Source of the DNA: XYD12-FULL-36-8 sp964391015
GTDB lineage: Bacteria > Bacteroidota > Ignavibacteria > Ignavibacteriales > Ignavibacteriaceae
Direction of reading: 5' to 3'
DNA length: 64,000 bases
NCBI GenBank assembly: GCA_964391015.1
Contig: CAYMKU010000019.1
Location: 1 to 64,000 of the forward strand
Position 1 is the stretch's first letter. Each line of letters begins with the position of its first letter. A model generated the notes under the pieces. The model ran no database searches, was not told the origin of the DNA, and was given only the letters and a program-made list of their open reading frames with translations. Below, one piece after another: positions 35,407 through 44,757 of the stretch. Made by a program: the position numbers and the translations under genes.

Positions 35407-36126
35407 ATGCGGCAAAATAAAGTTTTATTAATTGCCTATGCAGTTCTTATTTCAATTTTTTACTTCGGGTGCACACCTTCCTCTTATTCATTACGTTACA
35501 AAAACGATGCTGGGATAAAAACTCACAATGATTCTTTAGAAGTCGGGTTAATAAAGGAAGAACCGGATGATATGCTTTATTACTCCCAAGTACAAGATAC
35601 GTCAACTGAGTTTCAAAATTGGGAAAATGATACTGAGGAAAATTCGGCGGATGAGCATGCAATAGATATTTCTTCCGTGTTGAAACAGATGCAAACATCG
35701 CTAAGTTCTCCAGACTCCGGTTTTACTAATACTACTCCCAAAGAAAGAATGTTGATGGAAATAATTAAATATATTAATACACCCTATAAGTACGGGGGGA
35801 ATTCCCAAGACGGCATCGACTGTTCGGCGTTCACTCAGAAAGTGTTTAGCAATAGTTTAGATGTTAGCTTATTAAGATCAGCGCGGGAACAATTCACGCA
35901 GGGTTTAGCTATTCATGATCGGACAGATCTTGTCTTTGGAGATTTAGTCTTTTTCAACACTCGAAGAGCGGTACGACCCGGTCATGTTGGAATATATATC
36001 GGAAATAATTTGTTTGCACACGCCAGTTCTAGTCAAGGAGTAATTGTTTCGTCACTTGATCATCAGTATTATTTAAAACGCTTTATGGGGGGGCGGCGAA
36101 TTAACGAAATATTTAGTAATAACTAA
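35407..36126 (+). CDS. NlpC/P60-family lipoprotein (putative cell-wall endopeptidase)
   Basis: A 239-residue predicted lipoprotein with an N-terminal signal peptide ending in FGC (Cys at about residue 22) and a long acidic linker. The NlpC/P60 domain lies in the C-terminal half. The catalytic cysteine is C139 in IDCSAFTQKVF, the histidine is H193 in RPGHVGIYIG, and a polar third residue is in FAHASSSQG. The family cleaves peptidoglycan stem peptides. It starts 3 bases after rpoD, so it may be cotranscribed with the sigma factor. Confidence 0.9.
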   Translation: MRQNKVLLIAYAVLISIFYFGCTPSSYSLRYKNDAGIKTHNDSLEVGLIKEEPDDMLYYSQVQDTSTEFQNWENDTEENSADEHAIDISSVLKQMQTSLSSPDSGFTNTTPKERMLMEIIKYINTPYKYGGNSQDGIDCSAFTQKVFSNSLDVSLLRSAREQFTQGLAIHDRTDLVFGDLVFFNTRRAVRPGHVGIYIGNNLFAHASSSQGVIVSSLDHQYYLKRFMGGRRINEIFSNN

Positions 36127-36233
36127 TTGATTTATTATAATATTGAGACAATCTATTCACATTTTTTTCTGCATACCTTAGTTTACGATGACATTAATTT
36201 TCTACTAAATACGAATTCACGGCCATTAACAAG

Positions 36234-38096
36234 ATGAAAAGAATTTTTTCTAAAGACATAGTTATAATAGTAGCAGTTATTATTCTTCTCGTTACTGGAA
36301 TTATACTTGAGAATAATTCAGGGAACAACCTTTCAGAGTGGAACAGCAAATTAGTCCTTCTATTTGCATACATGCTTAGTGGTTGGAGTGTGTTATTGAA
36401 AGCTACAAAAAATATTTTTGGCAAAAATTTCTTCGACGAAAATTTTTTGATGTCTGTAGCAACTATAGGTGCACTTATAATAAATGAATTTCCAGAAGCC
36501 GTTACAGTTATGCTTCTTTATAATATAGGTGAATACCTTCAAAAGAGTGCTGTTACTCATTCACGACAATCTATAAAATCACTTTTAGAAATTCGGCCTA
36601 AATATGCAAATCTTAAAGTGAAAGACGAAATTGTAAGAGTTAATCCAACTGAAGTAAAAATTGATGATATTATTATCGTAAAACCAGGTGAGAGGATTCC
36701 TCTAGATGGAAAGATAATTTCTGGTTTCTCATATGTTGACACTTTCGTACTAACTGGTGAGTCAATGCCTAAAGTGGTGAGTAAGAATGCTCAAGTTTTG
36801 GAAGGAATGGTAAATAAGTCCGGAACGATTGAAATACAGGTTACCAAATTATTTAATGATTCATCTATTGCCAGGATAATGCATTTGGTAGAGTTTGCGT
36901 CGCACAAAAAAGCCAAGACGGAAAAATTCATTACGAAATTTTCAAAAGTGTACACACCGATTGTGGTTTTTATAGCTGTAGGAATTGCTTTTATTCCTCC
37001 TTTACTTTTTGTGAATCAAGCACTCACCGATTGGACATATAGAGCGTTGGTAATTCTTGTTGTATCTTGCCCCTGTGCTCTGATCATAAGTATTCCGCTT
37101 AGCTACTTTGGTGGATTAGGAAGTGCATCCCAAAAAGGAATTTTGATTAAAGGATCAAATTATCTTGATACTTTGACAGAGTTAAATACAGTTATTTTTG
37201 ATAAAACAGGAACACTTACTAAGGGTGTGTTTAAAGTTACGGATGTTTTTGCTAGAAATGGATTCAGCAAAGCTGAGCTACTATATTATTCATACACAGC
37301 AGAAGCCAATTCGAATCACCCCATTGCAGATTCATTACGAGAAGCGTATGGAAAAGAACCTAAAATTGGTAAAATTACTGAGCAGCAGGAAATTCCTGGA
37401 TTAGGGGTCAAAATAAAAATAGATGACAAGTTGATAATTGCTGGAAATGATAAACTTTTACACGCAGAAAATATTGAACATGATATTTGCGATGTTGAAG
37501 GAACGGTTATTCATGTGGTGATAAATTCGATCTATGCCGGTTATATCATTATATCCGATGAGTTAAAAGATGATGCGAAAAATACAATTGAAAGATTAAA
37601 GTCTCTGGGTATTTCGAAAACTATAATGTTAAGTGGTGATAATCGTTACGCTACAACTCAGTTTGCTATGAAATTAAATATGGGCAGCAGTTACAGCGAC
37701 TTGTTGCCGGAAGATAAAGTCGCTAAACTTGAAGAAATTTTGTTAGAAGCCCATAGTGGTAAGATTGCATTTGTCGGTGATGGAATTAATGATGCCCCTG
37801 TGATAGCACGAGCAGATTTAGGAGTTGCTATGGGTGGATTAGGTTCAGATGCGGCCATTGAAGCATCTGACATTGTGATAATGGAGGATCAGCCTTCAAA
37901 AATTGCTGAAGCAATCCTCATAGCACGAAAGACGAGAAAGATCGTTTGGCAAAATTTAGTATTCTCACTTACGGTGAAAGGGGTTTTTATTTTCCTTGGT
38001 GGAATTGGAGTTGCCTCTATGTGGGAAGCAGTATTTGGTGATATGGGAGTTGCATTGCTTGCTATTTTTAATGCAACGAGAATATTTAAAATATAA
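36234..38096 (+). CDS. P1B-type heavy-metal ATPase (Zn/Cd/Pb exporter type)
   Basis: A 620-residue cation-pumping ATPase. The actuator motif TGES is at about 174-177. The transmembrane metal site is CPC at 279-281. The phosphorylated Asp is D323 in DKTGTLT. The hinge motif GDGINDAP starts near 515. The C-terminal membrane helix contains FGDMGVALLAIFNATR, whose Asp is typical of the Zn/Cd/Pb (ZntA/CadA) group. The usual N-terminal metal-binding domain (GMTCxxC) is missing. No metal-responsive regulator gene is adjacent. Confidence 0.92.
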   Translation: MKRIFSKDIVIIVAVIILLVTGIILENNSGNNLSEWNSKLVLLFAYMLSGWSVLLKATKNIFGKNFFDENFLMSVATIGALIINEFPEAVTVMLLYNIGEYLQKSAVTHSRQSIKSLLEIRPKYANLKVKDEIVRVNPTEVKIDDIIIVKPGERIPLDGKIISGFSYVDTFVLTGESMPKVVSKNAQVLEGMVNKSGTIEIQVTKLFNDSSIARIMHLVEFASHKKAKTEKFITKFSKVYTPIVVFIAVGIAFIPPLLFVNQALTDWTYRALVILVVSCPCALIISIPLSYFGGLGSASQKGILIKGSNYLDTLTELNTVIFDKTGTLTKGVFKVTDVFARNGFSKAELLYYSYTAEANSNHPIADSLREAYGKEPKIGKITEQQEIPGLGVKIKIDDKLIIAGNDKLLHAENIEHDICDVEGTVIHVVINSIYAGYIIISDELKDDAKNTIERLKSLGISKTIMLSGDNRYATTQFAMKLNMGSSYSDLLPEDKVAKLEEILLEAHSGKIAFVGDGINDAPVIARADLGVAMGGLGSDAAIEASDIVIMEDQPSKIAEAILIARKTRKIVWQNLVFSLTVKGVFIFLGGIGVASMWEAVFGDMGVALLAIFNATRIFKI

Positions 38097-38110
38097 AGGT
38101 TGTCAAAAGC

Positions 38111-38135
38111 AGCTAAAAAAAATTTTTGTTTAGCT
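38111..38135. terminator. Candidate bidirectional terminator between the P-type ATPase and nrdJ
   Basis: AGCTAAA (38111-38117) pairs with TTTAGCT (38129-38135) around an A/T-rich centre, giving T runs in both directions between two convergent genes. The right arm includes the nrdJ stop codon. The stem is short and AT-rich, so strength is uncertain. Confidence 0.5.
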
Positions 38136-41100
38136 ACAACCAGTAGTGGTACCGCAACTCAAGCATTTTAGGCACGTTCCATTTCTTACCATCATTGTGC
38201 TCTGGCATTCAGGACAAATATCACCGGTATATCCTGCCTGAATAGCTCTCTTAACTTTTGATGTCATAGAATCAGACGGTAACATATCTAGCGATGCAGA
38301 AGATCTAGTTTCACTTGAGGAAAGTGAATATTCATAGGAATCACCTTTATCTAGCTCAACTAATCGCTCACTTACAACTTCTTCACTTTCAAATTCCGGC
38401 TCAACAAATTTTTTAACTATCCCTTTTGAAGCTTTACTGTTGAGTTCTGTCGGTTCAACATGTGCCAGGTCGTATCTTCCAAGATAAGAGACTGCTAACT
38501 CTCTGAAGATGTAATCTATAACGGATGTTGCCATTTTGATTTTTTCATTACCTGTTACAATCCCGCTTGGGTCGAATTTGGTGAATACAAATGCATCAAT
38601 GAATTCTTCTAAAGGAACGCCATGCTGAAGTCCAAGTGAAACAGAAATTGCAAAACAATTTAACAAGCTTCTAACAGCGGCGCCTTCACGATGCATATCA
38701 ATGAATATTTCTCCAAGCTGACCATTTTCATATTCGCCTGTTCTAATGTAAACTGATTGCCCATTGATCTTTGCCTTTTGAGTATAACCAGTTCTTCTAT
38801 ATGGTAACCTCCTTCGTTTGGCAATATATCTATGAATTATTCGTTCGGCAATCTTTACTATATCGTTCTTTTCTTTTTCTTCGATGATTGCTTCGAGATC
38901 ATCCTCGCTTAATGTATTTAATGGCTGGGATAATTTAGAACCATCACGGTAAATTGCATTTGCCTTTATGCCTAGCTTCCATGACTGCATATAAGCATCT
39001 TTTATATCATCAACACTTGATTGATTTGGGAGATTTATAGTTTTGGAAATGGCTCCCGAAATGAACGGTTGCGCAGATGCCATCATTTTAATATGTGCAA
39101 TTGGTTTGATAAACCGTGTACCTTTTTTCCCGCATTTGTTAGCACAATCAAACACTGGGTAATGCTCATGTTTTAGAAACGGAGCACCTTCAATTGTCAT
39201 TGTTCCACAAACGTAATCATTAGCTGAAGCAATTTCTTGTTTGGAAAATCCTAACTTTTCGAGAAGATTAAAATCATATTCGCTGATTTCGTCCTCGGTA
39301 AAATTGAGTTTTTTAATTAAAAAATCTGAACCAATTACAAATTTGTTGAAAGCGAAAGTTAGATCGAAAACTGATGGAAGTGATTTATCAATTTTATTTA
39401 GAACTTCTTCCGTGAATCCCTTCGCTTTAAGAGATTCTGGATTTATATATGGGCAGCTAACAAGAGAACCAGATCCCTTTGCATATTTTACAATTTCATT
39501 GATTTGATCTTTGTTATATCCCAATCGCTCCAGAGCGAGAGGTATAGACTGGTTAATAATTTTAAAGTATCCACCGCCTGCAAGTTTTTTGAACTTTACT
39601 AATGCAAAGTCAGGCTCTACACCAGTTGTATCACAATCCATTACCATGCCAATCGTTCCAGTAGGTGCAATTACTGTGACTTGTGCATTTCTGAAACCAA
39701 ACTCGGAACCAAGTTCAAATGCTTTGTCAGATTCTTCCCTCGCGGCTTTCAATAAATCAGAAGGGCAGTATTTTGGATTGATTCCCATTGGAAAAATAGT
39801 CAGTTGCTCATATTCATCGTTCGGTACATTATAAGCAGCTCTTCGATGATTTCGAATTACCCGAAGCATGTGGTCTTTGTTTAAATCGTAATGAGAAAAA
39901 GTTCCAAGCTCTCTTGCCATTTCTGCGGAAGCTGAATAAGATGACATGTGCATAATAGCAGTAAGTGCTCCGCAAATTGCAAATGCTTCATCACTATCAT
40001 AAGGAATACCTTGCAGCATTAACAAAGAACCTAAGTTTGCGTAACCTAATCCTAAAGTTCTAAAGTCATAGCTTCTTTGTGCAATTTCTTTACTTGGAAA
40101 TTGAGCCATCAGAACGCTGATTTCTAAAACAAATGTCCACAGTCTTGTTGCATGGCGAAATGAAATGGCATTGAATTCTTTTGTATAAGAGTTATAAAAT
40201 TTCACAAGGTTAAGAGATGCCAGATTACATGCAGTATCATCCAAAAACATGTATTCGCTGCAAGGGTTTGATGCCCTTATTTCGCCATCTTCGGGACAAG
40301 TATGCCATTCATTAATTGTGGAGTGAAACTGAATGCCTGGATCTGCACAAGACCATGCTGCAAAAGAAATATCGTTCCAAAGGGCATTTGCTTGAAGAGT
40401 TCTATATGGTTTGGGTTCTCGATTTTCTTTAGCTGCTTTTTTCTTTTCTACTCTCCAATACAGATTCCATTCATTATTGCTCAATACAGCGTTCATAAAT
40501 TTATTCGTCACTCTTATAGAATTATTTGAGTTTTGTCCAGATACTGTAGTATACGAATCTGAATTCCAATCCGTAGTGTAAGTAGGGAATTCAATCGATT
40601 TGAATCCTAACTTAGCAAGTTGGATCACTCTTTCGATATAATTATTTGAAATGTTGACTTTTCTTGCTTCGATTACAGCATTTCTTAATTTTTTATTTAA
40701 TGTTTTACTAAAGCGATCATTTTCAGGATGCTCGTCATAACATGCTTTCATTATAGCATTCAGATGATAATTGCAGAGCTTGGAACCGGCAACTAATGAG
40801 GCAACTTTCTGCTCTTCGATAACTTTCCAATTAATGAACTCTTCAATATCTGGGTGCTCCATATCAATGGTAACCATTTTTGCAGCACGCCTTGTGGTTC
40901 CTCCAGATTTAATAGCACCAGCCGCTCGATCACCAATTTTTAAAAAAGACATTAAACCGGATGATCCGCCACCGCCACTCAGCGGTTCGCTTGATCCACG
41001 TACATCAGAAAAGTTTGAACCTGTTCCTGAACCGTATTTAAATAATCGTGCTTCGCGAACCCAAAGATCCATGATCCCGCCATCATTCACCAAGTCATCT

Positions 41101-41714
41101 CTAACTGATTGAATAAAACATGCGTGAGGTTGTGGATGCGTGTAAGCATCAGTTGAAGCAGTTAATTCTCCGGTTTTATAATCAACGTAATAATGCCCTT
41201 GTGATGGGCCTGTGATTCCATATGCCCAGTTCAACCCAGTGTTGAACCATTGCGGGCTGTTTGGTGCCGACATCTGATTTGCAAGCATAAATATGGTTTC
41301 ATCATAAAATGCTTTCGCATCTTCTTCGGAATCAAAATATTTACCTTGCCATCCCCAGTAAGTCCAGCATCCAGCCAGCCGGTGAAAGACTTGCCGCGAA
41401 TCTGTCTCAGATGAATAGCGTTCTTTTTCAGGGAGTAATTCTAATTTTTCGATATCAGCTTTAGATGGCTGAAGCCAGGAGGGAATCCCTTTTTCGCGAA
41501 CTTTCTTAAGCAGCTTTGGAACCCCTGCTTTTCTAAAATATTTTTGTGCTATGATATCGGTTGCCACCTGTGACCAACTTGTTGGTATAACAACGTCCTC
41601 CATTTGAAATACAATTGAACCGTCCGGGTTTCGTATTTCTGATGTTCGTGTTTCAAAATTGAATGTTGATAATGGATCTTTTCCCCTTTCAGTAAAAAAT
41701 CTTTTTATTTGCAT
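38130..41714 (-). CDS. nrdJ: Vitamin B12-dependent (class II) ribonucleotide reductase
   Basis: This enzyme reduces ribonucleotides to deoxyribonucleotides using adenosylcobalamin, with or without oxygen. At 1194 residues it is the long NrdJ form. Recognisable parts are NSPQWFNTGLNWAYG, the active-site segment SNPCSEYMFLDDTACNLASL, APTGTIGMVMDCDTTGVEP, and a C-terminal cysteine-rich tail with CPECQSTMMVRNG and CLKCLSCGTTTGCS for reductant transfer. GGGAG precedes the ATG. It is monocistronic on the minus strand. No other reductase class is seen in this window. Confidence 0.96.
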   Translation of the reverse strand: MQIKRFFTERGKDPLSTFNFETRTSEIRNPDGSIVFQMEDVVIPTSWSQVATDIIAQKYFRKAGVPKLLKKVREKGIPSWLQPSKADIEKLELLPEKERYSSETDSRQVFHRLAGCWTYWGWQGKYFDSEEDAKAFYDETIFMLANQMSAPNSPQWFNTGLNWAYGITGPSQGHYYVDYKTGELTASTDAYTHPQPHACFIQSVRDDLVNDGGIMDLWVREARLFKYGSGTGSNFSDVRGSSEPLSGGGGSSGLMSFLKIGDRAAGAIKSGGTTRRAAKMVTIDMEHPDIEEFINWKVIEEQKVASLVAGSKLCNYHLNAIMKACYDEHPENDRFSKTLNKKLRNAVIEARKVNISNNYIERVIQLAKLGFKSIEFPTYTTDWNSDSYTTVSGQNSNNSIRVTNKFMNAVLSNNEWNLYWRVEKKKAAKENREPKPYRTLQANALWNDISFAAWSCADPGIQFHSTINEWHTCPEDGEIRASNPCSEYMFLDDTACNLASLNLVKFYNSYTKEFNAISFRHATRLWTFVLEISVLMAQFPSKEIAQRSYDFRTLGLGYANLGSLLMLQGIPYDSDEAFAICGALTAIMHMSSYSASAEMARELGTFSHYDLNKDHMLRVIRNHRRAAYNVPNDEYEQLTIFPMGINPKYCPSDLLKAAREESDKAFELGSEFGFRNAQVTVIAPTGTIGMVMDCDTTGVEPDFALVKFKKLAGGGYFKIINQSIPLALERLGYNKDQINEIVKYAKGSGSLVSCPYINPESLKAKGFTEEVLNKIDKSLPSVFDLTFAFNKFVIGSDFLIKKLNFTEDEISEYDFNLLEKLGFSKQEIASANDYVCGTMTIEGAPFLKHEHYPVFDCANKCGKKGTRFIKPIAHIKMMASAQPFISGAISKTINLPNQSSVDDIKDAYMQSWKLGIKANAIYRDGSKLSQPLNTLSEDDLEAIIEEKEKNDIVKIAERIIHRYIAKRRRLPYRRTGYTQKAKINGQSVYIRTGEYENGQLGEIFIDMHREGAAVRSLLNCFAISVSLGLQHGVPLEEFIDAFVFTKFDPSGIVTGNEKIKMATSVIDYIFRELAVSYLGRYDLAHVEPTELNSKASKGIVKKFVEPEFESEEVVSERLVELDKGDSYEYSLSSSETRSSASLDMLPSDSMTSKVKRAIQAGYTGDICPECQSTMMVRNGTCLKCLSCGTTTGCS

Positions 41715-42154
41715 TGACTTACTCCCTCGTATGCAAAATTAGTGCTGTTAACAAATGGGTTGATTAACTTTTTTAAAATATTTTTTTGTCGGATTGTAGT
41801 TCGAAATAATTTCATTATTGAATTTTTAAAGAATTGATGAACAAGATTGCAACTGCAAGCAAACTAAAAAAAAATGTTCAAAAAGAAAATAGTTTTAAGA
41901 AATAAATTTTTGTCTGAGAAATTTTTTTTGCTTGCAGGAATTTCTGATTGAAAGATTAATATAAATTCAGATAAAACCAAATTAATTTTTTTAGTGCTTC
42001 AAACTACTTTTTCTTAAATGTCAAATCTTTCAGATAATTTTTGGTAGATAGATATGAAAAATATTTTTTATCTTTTAAGTACAAATTTAATCGTGAAGGT
42101 CTTTTTTCAAAACCTGCATTGTAAATATGGTAATAGCTCATATTAGAAAAACTT
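41715..42154. other. Divergent intergenic region between nrdJ and the ABC transporter
   Basis: These 440 bases are very AT-rich with many A and T runs. No convincing gene is present; short reading frames overlap the ABC gene and lack support. It must hold the promoters of both divergent units. A -7-like motif for nrdJ is listed separately. No cobalamin riboswitch was recognised. Confidence 0.6.
41734..41741 (-). promoter_or_regulatory. -7-like motif TAATTTTG upstream of nrdJ
   Basis: On the minus strand TAATTTTG matches the TAnnTTTG -7 consensus of Bacteroidota promoters. It lies 19 bases before the nrdJ ATG, implying a very short leader that still includes the GGGAG site. No TTTG was found at the ideal -33 distance, so the call is tentative. 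Confidence 0.35.
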
Positions 42155-43078
42155 ATGCCGAATATTGATAAAATCATAGAGATAAAAAATCTTTCGAAGC
42201 AGTTCAGGGAATTGAAAGCGGTCAATGACTTAAATCTGAATGTTTATCGTGGTGATGTGTTTGGCTTCTTAGGTCCGAATGGCGCAGGTAAAAGTACTAC
42301 GATTAGGATGTTACTTACGTTAATTTCACCTACAAAGGGGGAGATAAAAATATTTGGAAATTCATTAAAAGAATCGCGCATAGAAATCTTGCGAAAAATA
42401 GGAGGTATCGTTGAGAAGCCCGATTTTTACGGCTTCCTATCCGCGTATAAAAATTTAGAAATTCTCGGAAGACTTTCGGGTGTTGAAACTACTAAGAAGC
42501 GAATTATGGATGTTTTGGAGTTAGTCGGGCTTGACAAAAGATTTAAAAGTAAAGTAAAAACGTTTTCGCACGGGATGAAACAACGGCTTGGTATTGCCCA
42601 AGCGCTTTTGCATAATCCCGAACTAATCATTCTTGATGAACCAACGACAGGATTAGATCCCCAGGGGATGAAAGAAATAAGGGAACTGATTATTCATCTT
42701 AGCAAAGATCAGAAAAAAACAATTTTCCTTTCTTCACATATTCTTTACGAAGTTGAAATGGTTGCAAATAGAATGATAATTATTAATAAAGGGGCAACTC
42801 AGGTTGAAGGTTGTGTTGATGAGCTGTTGAATAAGAATGATTTGAAAGTGACATTTGAAGTTGATAACACGGAAAAGGTCCGAGGACTAATAAACAATAC
42901 TCAATGGATCCCAAAATTGGATTCTGAAACAAAGAACAGAGTAATTTTCTCTTTGAAGAATTCAGAAATTGCAGGGTTAAATAAGTACTTTATTGAAAAC
43001 GGTGTTTCGGTCAGCGCAGTTATTCCTACGAGGTCGCTCGAAGAATATTTTTTACAAATTACTGAAAAGACAATTTAA
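42155..43078 (+). CDS. ABC transporter ATP-binding protein (ABC-2 type exporter)
   Basis: A 307-residue nucleotide-binding subunit. Walker A is GPNGAGKSTT, the signature is SHGMKQRLGIAQAL (diverged SGGQ as SHGM), Walker B is PELIILDEPTTGLDP, and the switch His is in LSSH. The C-terminal extension of about 90 residues is usual for drug/polysaccharide-type ABC-2 exporters. Its TAA overlaps the permease ATG as TAATG. The substrate cannot be told from sequence. Confidence 0.92.
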   Translation: MPNIDKIIEIKNLSKQFRELKAVNDLNLNVYRGDVFGFLGPNGAGKSTTIRMLLTLISPTKGEIKIFGNSLKESRIEILRKIGGIVEKPDFYGFLSAYKNLEILGRLSGVETTKKRIMDVLELVGLDKRFKSKVKTFSHGMKQRLGIAQALLHNPELIILDEPTTGLDPQGMKEIRELIIHLSKDQKKTIFLSSHILYEVEMVANRMIIINKGATQVEGCVDELLNKNDLKVTFEVDNTEKVRGLINNTQWIPKLDSETKNRVIFSLKNSEIAGLNKYFIENGVSVSAVIPTRSLEEYFLQITEKTI

Positions 43079-43917
43079 TGTTGGTGTTGATTAGAATAGA
43101 ACTGCTTAAGATATTTAAGAAATGGAGAACCTATATTGGTTTTTTAGCAATTGCTGTTCTCGTTCCAATAATTCAAATTGCCATGCTTGTGGAAGGGGAG
43201 AAGGGAATAAATTTCATGACACGCAATTTACAGCAATCATTTATTTTTGTTGGAAACCTCCTCAATGGATATTTAATTTCTTATGCCATCTTAAATGCTT
43301 TAGTGGTTCATATTCCGTTTCTTATTACTCTTGTGGGTGGTGATATGTTAGCTGGAGAAGCAACTGCTGGAACATATAGAATCTTGGTTACGCGGCCCGT
43401 ATCGCGGTTCAAAATTGTTTTATCGAAATTTTTTGCAGGATTAATTTATACTAACCTGCTTGTATTTTTTCTCGCGATTATGAGTCTTGGTATAGGCATG
43501 TTGATATTTGGTGTTGGAGAATTAATAGTAATTAAAAACATTAACATTTTAATCCTTGCCCGTACAGATGTTTTTTGGCGATTTTTGTTGGCATACGGAT
43601 TTGCTGCTTTGAGTATGACTGTAGTCTTGGCACTTGCATTTTTATTCTCTTCGTTGGTTGAAAATGCAATTGGGCCAATTGTTTCCACAATGGCGATCAT
43701 AATTGTATTTGTAATAATCTCTGCCTTGGATATTGAATTTTTTCAATCAATCCGGCCTTATCTTTTTACCAATTATATGCAATCATGGCGTTCATTTTTC
43801 GATGATCCCATAGATGTTCAGGACATTATAAAATCTGGATTGATCTTGACAGCTCATATTATTTTCTTTTTTACAGCTACAGTTTATATCTTTAATAAAA
43901 AGGATATCCTTAGTTAA
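43078..43917 (+). CDS. ABC-2 type transporter permease
   Basis: A 279-residue membrane protein with about six hydrophobic segments, at roughly residues 18-36, 60-90, 115-150, 170-195, 200-225 and 255-275. Between segments it has GGDMLAGEATAGTYRILVTR, typical of the ABC-2/NatB permease group. It is translationally coupled to the ATP-binding gene and followed 14 bases later by the LolA-like gene. It is presumably the transmembrane half of the exporter. Confidence 0.88.
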   Translation: MLVLIRIELLKIFKKWRTYIGFLAIAVLVPIIQIAMLVEGEKGINFMTRNLQQSFIFVGNLLNGYLISYAILNALVVHIPFLITLVGGDMLAGEATAGTYRILVTRPVSRFKIVLSKFFAGLIYTNLLVFFLAIMSLGIGMLIFGVGELIVIKNINILILARTDVFWRFLLAYGFAALSMTVVLALAFLFSSLVENAIGPIVSTMAIIIVFVIISALDIEFFQSIRPYLFTNYMQSWRSFFDDPIDVQDIIKSGLILTAHIIFFFTATVYIFNKKDILS

Positions 43918-43931
43918 ACACGATTACTTAA

Positions 43932-44642
43932 ATGAAAAATCTAATAAAAATATTTTTACTCGGATTTCTTGCTCTGCGAACTTTGTATTCTCAAACAAAC
44001 GATCCTGATTTAATTCTGAAGAAAATAGTAGATTCATTCAATAGAGTTAGAGATTATGAAGTCAATATTAATATTAAGGTAGATGTTGAGTTCTTAAAAG
44101 TTCCGAATACAGAAGCAAAAATATATTTCAAACAACCGAATAAAATTCATTTTGAATCAGAGACCTTTGCACTGCTCCCCAGGGAGGGGTTTGATTTTTC
44201 GCCAAGTACATTGTTGAGGGAAAAGTATACGGCTTTTTATGTTAGACAGGATACAATTGATAATTTCAAAACAGCAGTAGTGAAAGTAATTCCGCTTGGA
44301 GAGACCGATGATGTGATTCTATCAACGTTATGGATTGACCAATCCCAAAATGTGATTAAAAAAATTGAAACTACCACCAAAACAAGAGGTACTTTTTCAA
44401 TTGAACTTAAATATGAGCAGACGAATTTTGATTATCCATTACCAAGCATGATGATTTTTTCTTTCAATATTGATAAGATGAATATCCCACATGGTTTTAA
44501 CGGTGATCTTGGTCCCGAGAAGAAAGTAAAAAAGAAAGATGATAAACCAACCACCACAGGTAAAGTATTTGTATCCTATTCCAATTACAAAGTGAATAAT
44601 GGAATTCCGGATACAGTATTTGAGAATAAGAAAAAGAAATAG
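43932..44642 (+). CDS. LolA-like outer-membrane lipoprotein carrier-fold protein
   Basis: A 236-residue protein with an N-terminal signal peptide ending near residue 20 (LRTLYSQ). The body fits the LolA/LolB beta-sheet fold: an early helix DLILKKIVDSFNRVRDYEVN, then EAKIYFKQPNKIHFES and STLWIDQSQNVIKKIETTT. A lysine-rich stretch lies near the C terminus. It follows the ABC permease and probably belongs to the same operon, suggesting a role in envelope lipid or lipoprotein handling. Only the fold-level assignment is supported. Confidence 0.7.
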   Translation: MKNLIKIFLLGFLALRTLYSQTNDPDLILKKIVDSFNRVRDYEVNINIKVDVEFLKVPNTEAKIYFKQPNKIHFESETFALLPREGFDFSPSTLLREKYTAFYVRQDTIDNFKTAVVKVIPLGETDDVILSTLWIDQSQNVIKKIETTTKTRGTFSIELKYEQTNFDYPLPSMMIFSFNIDKMNIPHGFNGDLGPEKKVKKKDDKPTTTGKVFVSYSNYKVNNGIPDTVFENKKKK

Positions 44643-44757
44643 TAATTCTCCGAAGCATTTACTCCTTCATCAATTGAGAATATCCAACCTTAATAAGAGG
44701 CAAACTAATCCCGCTGTAAATCAAAACTTCAACCTGATGTACTTTTTCTTCAACATG

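Noticed and set aside
41715..41900. Cobalamin riboswitch upstream of nrdJ
   Set aside because: A B12-dependent reductase often has one, but no B12-box-like or conserved stem pattern was found, and a -7-like motif lies only 19 bases from the start codon.
42004..42225. Minus-strand frame of 73 codons in the nrdJ-ABC gap
   Set aside because: It overlaps the start of the ABC ATP-binding gene on the other strand, is very Phe/Lys/Tyr-rich as random AT-rich sequence would be, and has no supported start site.
44643..44757. Possible small gene between the LolA-like and hydrolase genes
   Set aside because: Only a shadow frame running out of the LolA-like gene is open. No start site or family similarity was seen in this short convergent gap.
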